A stretch of 64,000 nt of DNA. It comes from an uncultured Bacillota bacterium (GTDB lineage Bacteria > Bacillota > Clostridia > Peptostreptococcales > Anaerovoracaceae). Shown here piece by piece: positions 1-7,840 of this stretch. A model generated the notes under the pieces. That model saw only the letters and a program-made list of their open reading frames with translations, had not been told where the DNA came from and searched no databases. The first letter of the stretch is position 1. Every line of letters starts with the position of its first letter. Position numbers and translations under genes: made by a program. The DNA lies in contig CASDUO010000001.1 of assembly GCA_949284065.1 (NCBI GenBank), positions 1-64,000 on the forward strand, written 5' to 3'.

Positions 1-1
1 G

Positions 2-66
2 GGCTCCTTTCGGTACATGGTTTTTTGGTTTTGATTTATTGTACCAGAGCCTCTCTCTTTTTTTAC
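2..66 (+). terminator. Hairpin with T-run, probable terminator of an upstream gene
   Basis: A two-part stem pairs GGCTC (2-6) with GAGCC (47-51) and GGTACA (12-17) with TGTACC (40-45), followed by a T-run at 58-64. This would end a transcript entering from left of the window. The loop is long (22 bases), so efficiency is uncertain. Confidence 0.45.
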
Positions 67-113
67 CTATTTCTGTAACATATGTCTTATCACATTACAT
101 CTGCAGCCTCTCC

Positions 114-165
114 TTGTTTCATCCGCCCCATCGGTGGTATACTATCTTCAGGTGCTTTGCACCTG
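114..165 (+). promoter_or_regulatory. Ferritin promoter with downstream palindrome
   Basis: A sigma-A-like promoter is visible: TTGTTT at 114-119 and an extended -10 (TGGTATACT, hexamer at 138-143), spacer 18. A perfect 7-bp inverted repeat, CAGGTGC-TTT-GCACCTG, follows at 149-165, where transcription would start. It could be an operator or a 5'-UTR hairpin. Iron or redox control is inference from the gene product. Confidence 0.5.
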
Positions 166-218
166 CAGTTTGACAGACTGGATATGGATATCGCATTTTC
201 AACACATGGAGGTAAAAC

Positions 219-731
219 ATGGATAAAAAAGTAGCAGATCTTATGAATGATCAGATAAACAAAGAATTTTACTCGGCATATCTGTATTTGGATTTTTCCA
301 GCTACTACGCTGATGAGGGCCTTGACGGATTCGCCAACTGGTACAAGATACAGGCCCAGGAAGAAAGGGATCACGCCCTTCTCTTCATGGAATATCTGCA
401 GAACAACGGCGTCAGCGTCACACTGGAGGCCATCGCAAAGCCCGATGTGGAGCTCAAGGCCCACATAGATCCCCTCAAGGAGGCTTTCAAGCACGAACAG
501 TATGTGACTTCACTCATAAACACCATATATGACGCCGCCGCAGAGGTAAAAGACTACCGCAGCATGCAGTTCCTCGACTGGTTCGTTAAGGAGCAGGGCG
601 AAGAAGAAAAAACTGCCGATGATCTCGTCAAAAAATACGAACTCTTCGGCTCTGATGCAAAAGGACTGTACGCACTCAACGAGGAAATGAACGCAAGGAC
701 ATATACGGCTCCTTCCCTGACCCTCGACTGA
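219..731 (+). CDS. ftnA: Bacterial non-heme ferritin
   Basis: 170 aa, the usual length for FtnA-type ferritins, which form a 24-subunit cytosolic shell that oxidises Fe(II) and stores it as a ferric mineral. The four-helix ferritin fold is evident, and the ferroxidase ligands can be placed at E16 (NKEF), E49 and H52 (EERDH), E93, Q126 and E129. There is no C-terminal rubredoxin, so it is not a rubrerythrin. The start ATG follows GGAGGTAAAAC. The gene stands alone, with its own promoter at 114-143 and a hairpin after the stop. In an anaerobe it probably both stores iron and limits Fenton chemistry. Assignment is secure. Confidence 0.95.
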   Translation: MDKKVADLMNDQINKEFYSAYLYLDFSSYYADEGLDGFANWYKIQAQEERDHALLFMEYLQNNGVSVTLEAIAKPDVELKAHIDPLKEAFKHEQYVTSLINTIYDAAAEVKDYRSMQFLDWFVKEQGEEEKTADDLVKKYELFGSDAKGLYALNEEMNARTYTAPSLTLD

Positions 732-774
732 TCGAAGGCATAGGACAGGGACTTGTGTATACGCATACGGACAG

Positions 775-807
775 GACCGGATCCACTGAGGGACCCGGTC
801 TTTCGTT
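775..807 (+). terminator. Terminator between ftnA and the PhzF-like gene
   Basis: GACCGG (775-780) pairs with CCGGTC (795-800), followed by TTTCGTT. It lies between the ends of two convergent genes and overlaps the stop codon of the minus-strand PhzF gene, so it may serve mainly the ferritin transcript. Confidence 0.5.
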
Positions 808-1681
808 ACGTAAGCATTATATCCCCTTTTGCCAATATCTTCGCACTTCCGCCTACTCTTATCTTTATATCTCCGTTTTTATTTTCCAGCATCGCCCTTA
901 TGACTGAAGGCCGGCCCATTTTCTCACCCTGTACCACGGTGATATCCAAATCTCTTTTTTCGTCTGCGCATATGTACAGATAATATGCAAGGGCTCCGTT
1001 TGATGTGCCCGTGGCCGCCTCCTCGTCTATATCATAAAGGGGCGCGAAATTCCTCGCATGTATCCTGCCGTCTTCACCGTTCACGGTAAAGGCATGTACC
1101 CCTACCACATCCAGTCTCTTTGAAAAATCGGCCAGGGCGTCAAAGTCAGGATCTATCATGTCCAATACTTTTTCGTCCTTTACGGGCATCATCACATCAG
1201 CAAGTCCCGTGGATATCATTTTGGGTCCCATGGAAACGTCCAGCCCGTCTGAGCCTATCCCCATTATACCGGCAAGACTATCCGCTTCCTCAGCCTCGTC
1301 CAAAGGCCCTATATATTCCGGATCGGCCATATCCATCAATATGCCGCCGTCGTCTGTACGGACTTCTATCTCTCCGGCCCGGGTCAGGGCTCTGCACACA
1401 TCTCCTTCATGCACCGAACCTTCATCCATCAATGCACAGAAAGTCCCTATGGTAGCATGACCGCAAAGATCCACCTCTGCAGCCGGAGTGAAATACCGCA
1501 GCTCGAAAACATCGCTGTCTCCCGGTCTCACGAAAGCGGTCTCGGAATATCTCAGTTCCGCCGCAGTCTTTTTCATGATCTCATCTGCGGGGAAATCCTC
1601 ACCCTTCTTCAGGATGACAACCCCTGCCTGATTCCCGCCGAAAACTCTGTCAGAAAACGCATCTACTATATAAAAACGCAT
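806..1681 (-). CDS. PhzF-family epimerase/isomerase
   Basis: 291 aa, full length for the PhzF superfamily (two pseudo-symmetric diaminopimelate-epimerase-like halves). Family hallmarks seen are the N-terminal MRFYIVDAFS strand, GGNQAGVV, the general acid/base glutamate in RYSETAF (E47), DLCGHATIG near 72-80 and the second-half motif ATGTSNGALA. PhzF itself isomerises trans-2,3-dihydro-3-hydroxyanthranilate, but no other phenazine gene is nearby, so phenazine synthesis is unlikely. Most clostridial members have unknown small-molecule substrates. The start ATG follows GGAGGGAC. A TATAAT at 1750-1755 could be its -10. Family sure, substrate unknown. Confidence 0.85.
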   Translation of the reverse strand: MRFYIVDAFSDRVFGGNQAGVVILKKGEDFPADEIMKKTAAELRYSETAFVRPGDSDVFELRYFTPAAEVDLCGHATIGTFCALMDEGSVHEGDVCRALTRAGEIEVRTDDGGILMDMADPEYIGPLDEAEEADSLAGIMGIGSDGLDVSMGPKMISTGLADVMMPVKDEKVLDMIDPDFDALADFSKRLDVVGVHAFTVNGEDGRIHARNFAPLYDIDEEAATGTSNGALAYYLYICADEKRDLDITVVQGEKMGRPSVIRAMLENKNGDIKIRVGGSAKILAKGDIMLT

Positions 1682-2025
1682 ATGATGTCCCTCCGTATCT
1701 CACCCTTCCTTCGGCAAACCCTTCCGTTCACCGTTTTCTCTGCAGATACATTATATACCAGAGTCAGCCGTGCCGCCACAGAAACGAAATTTTTGCAAAG
1801 GTAAAGGCGATCGTTCAGAAGGCATATCTTCTCTACGACCGCCTCTTTGTTGTTCAAAGCCATTCACTTACCATTTTGGATCGGCTGGTTTATTGATGCA
1901 AAAGCATACATAGTATCCGTATCCGGCTTCAAACATCGTACTTACCCACTTCCGAAGTTAGCACATCAAGCCAAGGTCACTGCAATACACTTTTTTTCGA
2001 AAATATACAGCCGGCTTTACCACTC
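1682..2025. other. Intergenic region, 344 bases, no recognisable gene
   Basis: Between the start of the PhzF-like gene and the end of the NCS1 gene. The only element I can support is a TATAAT (minus strand, 1750-1755) 69 bases before the PhzF start. Short open frames in this stretch lack a ribosome binding site and overlap that promoter. No RNA gene was recognised. Confidence 0.5.
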
Positions 2026-3597
2026 TTATGCATGTTTCGTCATTTCCTCATGCTCTTCATCGGAGAGATAAGAATCTTTTGCAAGACTCGTCTTCATCAA
2101 CAGTATATAAATCACGAATCCCAGTATGAACGACCAGAAGTAATTTATGGAATTGATGAACTTCCAGAAAGGACCTTCTACTCCGAAGTAGAGCATCAGA
2201 GGCAATATGAATGCAGCGAACCATGAGATTATAGCCGCCCAGTTGAATCCGCCGCTGTACCAGTACTTACCTTTTTCTCCTCTGAAGAGTCCTGCCAGAT
2301 CTATCCTCTTTTGCTTACATATGTAGTAGTCTGCTATGAATATTCCCGCAATAGGCGCCAGTATGGTCCCGTATGCGTTCATCCATGTGAAATATGCCGA
2401 ACCCGATCCGTATATCCACCATGCCTGGAGTACACAGAAAGCGATCAGGATGGCGATCACGACTCCCTTTCTGTAAGATATCTTTCTTGGAGAAATATTG
2501 GAGAATCCATTAGCCGGAGCCACTACATTGGCAGCGATGCATGTCGTTACCGTAGCTGCTATAACACCGATGGCGCTTATGAATACTATTATCTTGTTAT
2601 CGATGTAATAGAAGACGCCTGTCGGATCGAACATAGCTTCTCCGTATGCCAGTTTCGTTGCCTGGGCAAAATATGCTCCTATGAACGCACAGCCGGCCAT
2701 AGGAATGGGCATGCCGTAGAGCTGTCCCCTGAACTGATCTTTCTGAGACCTTGCATATCTGGAAAAGTCCGGTATATTGAGTGCCATGGTGGCCCAGAAT
2801 GCTATATTGCCGCATATGCCCGAAAGGTATATATACCAGAATCCTCCGTACTGTGCAATGACTGCCGGGTCGTTATCCTGCTCCATGACTTCCCATATGC
2901 CGTATCCGGACTCTGTTGCAAGGTTGGCTGCCCAGGCGAACAGAGCGAGCATGACTACTATGAGCAGGGGGCCGCCTATGTTCTGTACCCATTTAATCCT
3001 CTCTATACCGTTATATGCTACCCATCCTATGAATATGATGAAGATGACATAGCCTATGAACTGTCCGCCGGCGACTTCCGTCATACCTCCCCATGAAGGA
3101 ACGCTGAATGTCCAGTTCGGATCACCGAACGCCTCTATAAAGCACCCTATCAGAGCTCCTACTGCTCCGCCTCCTACCCAGGACTGCACAGATGTCCAGC
3201 CGCAGGCTGTCACTCCTCTGAGCACAGTCGGGATATGGGCTCCTTTGGCTCCGAAAGTAAGCCTTGCGAACAGAGGGAACGGTACACCGTACTTCGTTCC
3301 GATGTGAGAGTTGAGCTGTATAGGTATGAGTACTATCACGTTGGCAAGGGCCACGTTGATGACCGAGAGAGCCGGTGATACTCCCATAGATATGAGTCCG
3401 GATGCAAGGGCGAGAGCAGGTATACAGATAGACATACCTACCCACAGCATGGCGACGTTGTATGTGGTCCATGTCCTTTGCGAAACGGATGTAGGTGCCA
3501 GATCTTCATTGTAATACCTGGATGAATAAAGTTCTGCACGAACATTTTCGGTCAACTCAAATAGACCGTTTTTCTCCACTTGTGTTACATTTGTCAT
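2026..3597 (-). CDS. NCS1-family nucleobase/hydantoin/allantoin:cation symporter
   Basis: 523 aa with about 12 hydrophobic segments, typical of the NCS1 family (Mhp1 hydantoin permease, PucI allantoin permease, cytosine permease), which import purines, pyrimidines or related compounds with Na+ or H+. Diagnostic stretches are NSHIGTKYGVPFP, LFARLTFGAKG and RGVTACGWTSVQSWVGG, matching the substrate-site region of helices 3-4. The N-terminus carries a cytosolic lead of about 40 residues. The start ATG follows CGGAGGTGAAAC. It is divergent from the MerR-type regulator at 3812, a common arrangement for a transporter and its local regulator, but that link is inference. The exact substrate cannot be read from sequence. 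Confidence 0.85.
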   Translation of the reverse strand: MTNVTQVEKNGLFELTENVRAELYSSRYYNEDLAPTSVSQRTWTTYNVAMLWVGMSICIPALALASGLISMGVSPALSVINVALANVIVLIPIQLNSHIGTKYGVPFPLFARLTFGAKGAHIPTVLRGVTACGWTSVQSWVGGGAVGALIGCFIEAFGDPNWTFSVPSWGGMTEVAGGQFIGYVIFIIFIGWVAYNGIERIKWVQNIGGPLLIVVMLALFAWAANLATESGYGIWEVMEQDNDPAVIAQYGGFWYIYLSGICGNIAFWATMALNIPDFSRYARSQKDQFRGQLYGMPIPMAGCAFIGAYFAQATKLAYGEAMFDPTGVFYYIDNKIIVFISAIGVIAATVTTCIAANVVAPANGFSNISPRKISYRKGVVIAILIAFCVLQAWWIYGSGSAYFTWMNAYGTILAPIAGIFIADYYICKQKRIDLAGLFRGEKGKYWYSGGFNWAAIISWFAAFILPLMLYFGVEGPFWKFINSINYFWSFILGFVIYILLMKTSLAKDSYLSDEEHEEMTKHA

Positions 3598-3752
3598 GTT
3601 TCACCTCCGTAGTATAAAGAAAAAATGAATATATTTGCATATTTATTCTATCGTTTCATGTCGCGTTTAGAGCAAGGCGGAAAATCTCAAAAACATAAAC
3701 CCGGGTCAACTTATTGCGAATATACCCTCACTTTTTATAGCGGGCTTTGCTA

Positions 3753-3780
3753 TTGATATGAACTCAAAACCTTCTATAAT
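3753..3780 (+). promoter_or_regulatory. Promoter of the MerR-type gene
   Basis: TTGATA (3753-3758) and consensus TATAAT (3775-3780) with a 16-base spacer, ahead of the GGGAGGTC ribosome binding site and ATG at 3812. MerR regulators usually activate long-spacer (19-20) promoters. This spacing is normal, so it need not be a MerR-activated site. Confidence 0.65.
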
Positions 3781-3811
3781 CTAAAATATACAGAGGTGAA
3801 GGGAGGTCATT

Positions 3812-4828
3812 ATGAAGATAGGGGAATTCGCCGGCAAATACCATATAAACCCCAGCACGGTGAGATACTACGTGGACAAGGCTCTTATCGCTCCACGCCG
3901 GGAAAACGGCCAATATGTTTTCGACAGACACTGTATGGAACAGATGGATATGGTGCTCTACTACAAAAAACTGGGTTTTTCATTGGAAGAAACAGGGCTG
4001 ATGGAATATTACGAAAACGCCTCCAGTCTCGGGGACAAAAAAGCTGCTAAAAAGATCGTGGAACTGCTGAAGCAAAAACTGCATGAAACACGATCCAGGT
4101 TCGAAGAGCTCAACGAGATATCCGAAGCTCTCACCGGTGAAATCGATAAATATAAAGCTCTGTCATCTTCTGTATCCCATGACACAAAAGAGTTCCATAT
4201 GCCCCTCGACATCCTCAACATCCTCATGTGTCCAAAGTGCAGAGGCAACCTGTCTCTCAAGAACGCGATAATTTCTGAAACCGGTAACATAGTGGAAAGC
4301 GACGTCGGATGCAAATGCGGATATTCTGCACGCATATCGGACGGCATCCTCATAAGCGAAGGCTGCACCGACGTTTCGCCGTTCAAGATCTTTGAGAACA
4401 TAGACTCTGTCTCTGCCATAACCGATGATTTCAGCGCAGAGTACTCCGGCCTGATGGAAAGGGCATATCTTTACATGTACCAGCAGATACTCTCTCACGG
4501 GAACAGTTTGGGTTACATCATGACCGGGCCTTTTTCATACAATTTCATATTCAAGTACATGAACAACCTGCCTGACGAACCCATATACATAATCGTAGAT
4601 GTGTCTACCCGCAAGATCGAAAAAATACAGCGGTATTTTTCCGGCTGCGGCAAAAAACTGATCTATATCGCCGGCCAAATGGAAAGCATACCCCTCAAAG
4701 ACAAGATCATAAGTTGTTGCATCGACGATTTTTCCACCAGCAACTACATATTCACGTACAACAAAAATCTGCTTTTGATCCTGAATCGCCTCATAAAGGG
4801 GAACGGTATACTTACGGGCAGTTCATAG
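3812..4828 (+). CDS. MerR-type regulator with zinc ribbon and methyltransferase-like domain, truncated by frameshift
   Basis: 338 aa as read. Residues 1-70 are a MerR winged helix (MKIGEFAGKY, STVRYYVDKALI). Residues 75-115 are a coiled-coil helix. Residues 137-175 hold a Trm112-like zinc ribbon with C140, C143, C167 and C169. From about 200 on is a SAM-methyltransferase-like fold (LPDEPIYIIVDVS, then IPLKDKIISCCIDD) whose glycine-rich SAM loop is degenerate (DVSTRKIE), so binding without catalysis is possible. The frame ends at TAG 4826-4828 inside the fold. The missing C-terminus continues in another frame to 5073 (next entry). One missing G in the GGG at 4816-4818 would explain it. Function inferred: a ligand- or redox-sensing DNA-binding protein. 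Confidence 0.75.
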   Translation: MKIGEFAGKYHINPSTVRYYVDKALIAPRRENGQYVFDRHCMEQMDMVLYYKKLGFSLEETGLMEYYENASSLGDKKAAKKIVELLKQKLHETRSRFEELNEISEALTGEIDKYKALSSSVSHDTKEFHMPLDILNILMCPKCRGNLSLKNAIISETGNIVESDVGCKCGYSARISDGILISEGCTDVSPFKIFENIDSVSAITDDFSAEYSGLMERAYLYMYQQILSHGNSLGYIMTGPFSYNFIFKYMNNLPDEPIYIIVDVSTRKIEKIQRYFSGCGKKLIYIAGQMESIPLKDKIISCCIDDFSTSNYIFTYNKNLLLILNRLIKGNGILTGSS

Positions 4829-5073
4829 ATTATTCCCAGGCGCCTGTAAGCCTCAACAACTTCAAGACAGACAATCCCGATTTCCATCCGGAGCTCATGA
4901 ACATCAACAGACTTTACAAGAATTTCTCCGATGCGAGGTTCGATATCACAGGGAAAAAACAACACGGCAGCCCCCGGGAGAATGAGAAGCATTTTATCCG
5001 CCATGTCGAAAGCGAAAATGTGAAAGTGTTGTCCTATTCTGCGAAAAAAACTTCTGACTGCGACCCTGCCTGA
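4816..5073 (+). pseudogene. Displaced C-terminal tail of the MerR/methyltransferase-like gene
   Basis: Reading from the GGG at 4816-4818 in the other frame gives GQFIDYSQAPVSL and about 80 more residues to a TGA at 5071-5073. The tail has normal composition for this genome and no start codon or ribosome binding site of its own. It fits the end of a methyltransferase-like domain, so gene plus tail would make about 420 aa. Either the allele is inactive or a base was lost in sequencing. Confidence 0.7.
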
Positions 5074-5208
5074 CCCCGCTCCCTTACCTCCGGCTGTCTG
5101 CTTCCCCGCACGAACAGTCTTTTTCACGATTTTTACGACAAGAGGACCATCACCTTACTGCAAGAAAGGTGTCTTCATCTGTCTGCGATATGAAAAGTAC
5201 GGATCCTA

Positions 5209-5598
5209 TCAGCTTTTTTTGACGAACGTGCCTCCGCAGCGGGGACACTTGATCTCGATCTTGCCCTTCCCCTTTGGCACCCTCACATGCTGCCCGCAGG
5301 AGGGACATTTGAAAATGTGATTGTATTTTTTTTCGTTCCTGATGGTCTTCTTTTTCCAAAAGAAATTACGCACCGACGCGGTCTTGGCCATGAACCACTG
5401 ATTTTCCCTGGCCCTGTTCCCATGGGCTCTGGAAAAGGCTCTTGCCAGAGCGAATATCCAGATTATCACGCCTATGGTATAAAAGAGGCGTATCCTCACT
5501 ATCATCGATAAAAAGCTGAGTACGAGCCCCAGGATCATCAAAAACCTGTTGAAATTGTCCATGCCGTAACGGCCGCTAAAAAAACTTCCAAAATTCAT
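5209..5598 (-). CDS. Small membrane protein with C-terminal zinc ribbon
   Basis: 129 aa, using the ATG at 5598 because it is preceded by CAGAGGGAGA at good spacing. A longer frame starting at 5649 has no such site. Two adjacent transmembrane helices (about 18-34 and 37-53) are joined by a short turn. A basic linker follows, then a zinc ribbon with C98-x2-C101 and C118-x2-C121 at the C-terminus, as in rubredoxin-like or YgiT-like ribbons. No family name is certain. The topology suggests a cytoplasmic metal-binding or nucleic-acid-binding tip on a membrane anchor. It is monocistronic with its own promoter. Unknown function. Confidence 0.7.
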   Translation of the reverse strand: MNFGSFFSGRYGMDNFNRFLMILGLVLSFLSMIVRIRLFYTIGVIIWIFALARAFSRAHGNRARENQWFMAKTASVRNFFWKKKTIRNEKKYNHIFKCPSCGQHVRVPKGKGKIEIKCPRCGGTFVKKS

Positions 5599-5624
5599 AT
5601 CGATTCTCCCTCTGAACAAAGTAT

Positions 5625-5654
5625 ATGATAACTTAGTGACGTGCAACATGTCAA
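5625..5654 (-). promoter_or_regulatory. Promoter of the membrane zinc-ribbon gene
   Basis: On the minus strand, a consensus TTGACA (complement of 5649-5654) and TATCAT (5625-5630) are separated by 18 bases, about 27 bases before the ATG at 5598. Confidence 0.6.
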
Positions 5655-5799
5655 CGAATCAAGATCCAAGGAAAAAGTTTTACAGGAATTTTTAAGGGTA
5701 TCACCTTCCCTTACGACAGGCCTCCCATACGCCTCCCGAGCCCTTTTTATCTGTTTCACAAATCGTGCGGCAGGGTATAAGCATCTTGGCGGGGATGTA

Positions 5800-5828
5800 T
5801 TGATTTCCCGCCATGGCTGCGTTATCAT
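5800..5828 (+). promoter_or_regulatory. Promoter of the flavodiiron gene
   Basis: TTGATT (5800-5805) and TATCAT (5823-5828), spacer 17, about 67 bases before the ATG at 5896 and its GGAGGATATAC ribosome binding site. Confidence 0.55.
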
Positions 5829-5895
5829 TTAATGGCCGGACAGATCGGATCCGGCTGACAGATCAACGATTTTTACGTAATGGAGGATATACGAT

Positions 5896-7689
5896 ATGAC
5901 ACAGATAACCGAATCTATAAAATATGTAGGAGTCAACGACCATAAGTTGGATCTCTTTGAGGGACAATATCCTGTTCCAAACGGCATGGCATACAACTCT
6001 TATGTGATAATTGATGAAAAAATCGCCGTTATGGATACGGTAGATCGCAACTTCACTGAAGAATGGCTGTCCAACATATCCCAAGTCTTAGACGGGAGAA
6101 AGCCCGATTATCTCATCGTACAGCATATGGAGCCGGATCATTCCGCGAATATAAAGAATTTCCTGGAAGTATATCCTGACACCACAGTAGTGGCTACGGG
6201 AAAAGCTTTCAAAATGATCGGGAATTTCTTCGATATGGACCTTGAAGGTAAAAAAATCGAAACCACAGAGGGCTCCACCCTCTCTTTAGGTAAACATGAG
6301 CTCACTTTCGTAATGGGCCCCATGGTCCACTGGCCGGAAGTCATGCTTACCTATGACAGCACAGATAAGGTCCTTTTCTCCGCAGACGCATTCGGGAAAT
6401 TCGGTGCACTGGACGTAGATGAAGACTGGGATTGCGAAGCCCGTAGATACTATATCGGCATCGTAGGTAAATACGGTCCTCAGGTACAGAACCTTTTGAA
6501 AAAAGCGGCAGGTCTGGACATAGAGATCATATGCCCTCTCCACGGACCTGTACTCAAAGAGGATCTGGCACATTACATCAAACAGTACGACACGTGGTCA
6601 TCTTATGCTGTAGAATCAGAAGGCATAATGATAGCTTACACGTCCGTTTACGGACATACCAAAGCGGCTGTCGAACTGCTGGCTGAAAAATTGAGAGAAA
6701 ACGACTGTCCTAAAGTGGTAGTCTGCGATCTTGCCAGAGACGATATGTCCGAGGCTGTAGAGGACGCCTTCCGATACGGAAAACTGGTCCTAGCCACCAC
6801 CACTTACAATGCAGAGATCTTCCCTTTCATGAAGCAGTTCATAGATCATCTGGTGGAAAGGAACTATCAAAACAGGACTATCGCCATCATCGAAAACGGT
6901 TCATGGGCTCCTCAGGCCGCCAAGATCATGAAGCGTATGTTCGAAAAATGTAAAAATATCACCTTCACCAAAAACACCGTCAGCATCATGTCCGCCATGA
7001 ACGATGAGAACAGGCAGCAGATAGACGGGATGGTTTCGGAACTGTGTAAAGAATATGTGGCCCAGTCTGAAGAAGATGCCGATAAGGGAGATATGACCGC
7101 TCTGTTCAGGATAGGTTACGGCCTGTATGTGGTCACATGTAACGACGGTGAAAAAGATAACGGCCTCATAGTGAACACCGTTTCCCAGGTGACAGACAAC
7201 CCCAACCGTGTGGCCGTCAACATCAACAAGGCCAATTACTCTCACGACGTGATAAAAAAGACGGGCATACTGAATGTGAACTGTCTCTCGGTTGAAGCCC
7301 CATTCAAAGTATTCGAGCATTTCGGCTTCCAAAGCGGCAGGGATGTGGATAAATTTGCCGATTGTACGCCCATCCGCTCAGACAACGGCCTCATAATACT
7401 TCCCAGATACATAAATGCCGCCTTCTCCCTGAAAGTGGAGCAATATGTGGATCTGGACACTCACGGCATGTTCATATGCACTGTCACCGAGGCCAGGGTC
7501 ATGAGTACGAAGGATACGATGACTTACACTTACTATCAGAACAACGTGAAACCCAAGCCTGACACTGATGGGAAAAAGGGATTCGTATGTGCGGTATGTG
7601 GATATATCTATGAAGGAGACACCCTTCCTGACGATATCGTCTGCCCTCTCTGCAAACACGGGGCTGCCGATTTCGAACCCATATCCTGA
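5896..7689 (+). CDS. Flavodiiron protein fused to flavin reductase and rubredoxin
   Basis: 597 aa four-module protein. (1) Metallo-beta-lactamase-like diiron core, 1-245, with ligands H77-x-E79-x-D81-H82 (QHMEPDH), H in MVHWPE and H in CPLHGP. (2) FMN flavodoxin domain, about 246-395 (IAYTSVYGHT). (3) FMN flavin-reductase domain, about 400-545 (FRIGYGLYVVTC, VNINKANYSHD). (4) Short-loop rubredoxin, about 563-597, CAVC and CPLC. Flavodiiron proteins reduce O2 to water or NO to N2O. Here the electron chain NAD(P)H to flavin to rubredoxin to FMN to diiron may lie on one chain, as in Hrb-type high-molecular-weight rubredoxins joined to FprA. Monocistronic, with a promoter upstream and a terminator at 7727. 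Role in O2/NO detoxification is strong, O2-versus-NO preference unknown. Confidence 0.93.
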   Translation: MTQITESIKYVGVNDHKLDLFEGQYPVPNGMAYNSYVIIDEKIAVMDTVDRNFTEEWLSNISQVLDGRKPDYLIVQHMEPDHSANIKNFLEVYPDTTVVATGKAFKMIGNFFDMDLEGKKIETTEGSTLSLGKHELTFVMGPMVHWPEVMLTYDSTDKVLFSADAFGKFGALDVDEDWDCEARRYYIGIVGKYGPQVQNLLKKAAGLDIEIICPLHGPVLKEDLAHYIKQYDTWSSYAVESEGIMIAYTSVYGHTKAAVELLAEKLRENDCPKVVVCDLARDDMSEAVEDAFRYGKLVLATTTYNAEIFPFMKQFIDHLVERNYQNRTIAIIENGSWAPQAAKIMKRMFEKCKNITFTKNTVSIMSAMNDENRQQIDGMVSELCKEYVAQSEEDADKGDMTALFRIGYGLYVVTCNDGEKDNGLIVNTVSQVTDNPNRVAVNINKANYSHDVIKKTGILNVNCLSVEAPFKVFEHFGFQSGRDVDKFADCTPIRSDNGLIILPRYINAAFSLKVEQYVDLDTHGMFICTVTEARVMSTKDTMTYTYYQNNVKPKPDTDGKKGFVCAVCGYIYEGDTLPDDIVCPLCKHGAADFEPIS

Positions 7690-7726
7690 TGACCGGCATC
7701 GGTTCCACAGACCTTTTACAGATACT

Positions 7727-7757
7727 ATCGCGATCTTCTATAAGGTCGCGATTTTTG
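7727..7757 (+). terminator. Terminator of the flavodiiron gene
   Basis: ATCGCGA (7727-7733) pairs with TCGCGAT (7746-7752), followed by a T-run at 7752-7756. It lies 38 bases after the stop codon. Confidence 0.8.
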
Positions 7758-7774
7758 TTCATGGATCATGGACA

Positions 7775-7807
7775 CTGAAAAGCCGCAGCTTCCGGAGAAA
7801 CTGCGGC
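7775..7807 (-). terminator. Terminator of the radical SAM gene
   Basis: On the minus strand GCCGCAG (complement of 7801-7807) pairs with CTGCGGC (7782-7788), then TTTTC. It sits about 35 bases after the stop of the gene at 7841. Confidence 0.75.
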
Positions 7808-7840
7808 ATCTCGTCTTTTCCTCTTTTATGCCGCAATATT

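Noticed and set aside
1666-1863. 65-residue frame upstream of the PhzF-like gene
   Set aside because: It contains the likely TATAAT of that gene and overlaps its start. No ribosome binding site.
1900-2025. Possible 5S rRNA or small RNA fragment
   Set aside because: No 5S helices or loop motifs could be matched, and the stretch lies between two protein genes.
4800-4830. Programmed -1 frameshift in the MerR gene
   Set aside because: No X-XXY-YYZ slippery heptamer and no strong downstream pseudoknot. A deleted base explains it more simply.
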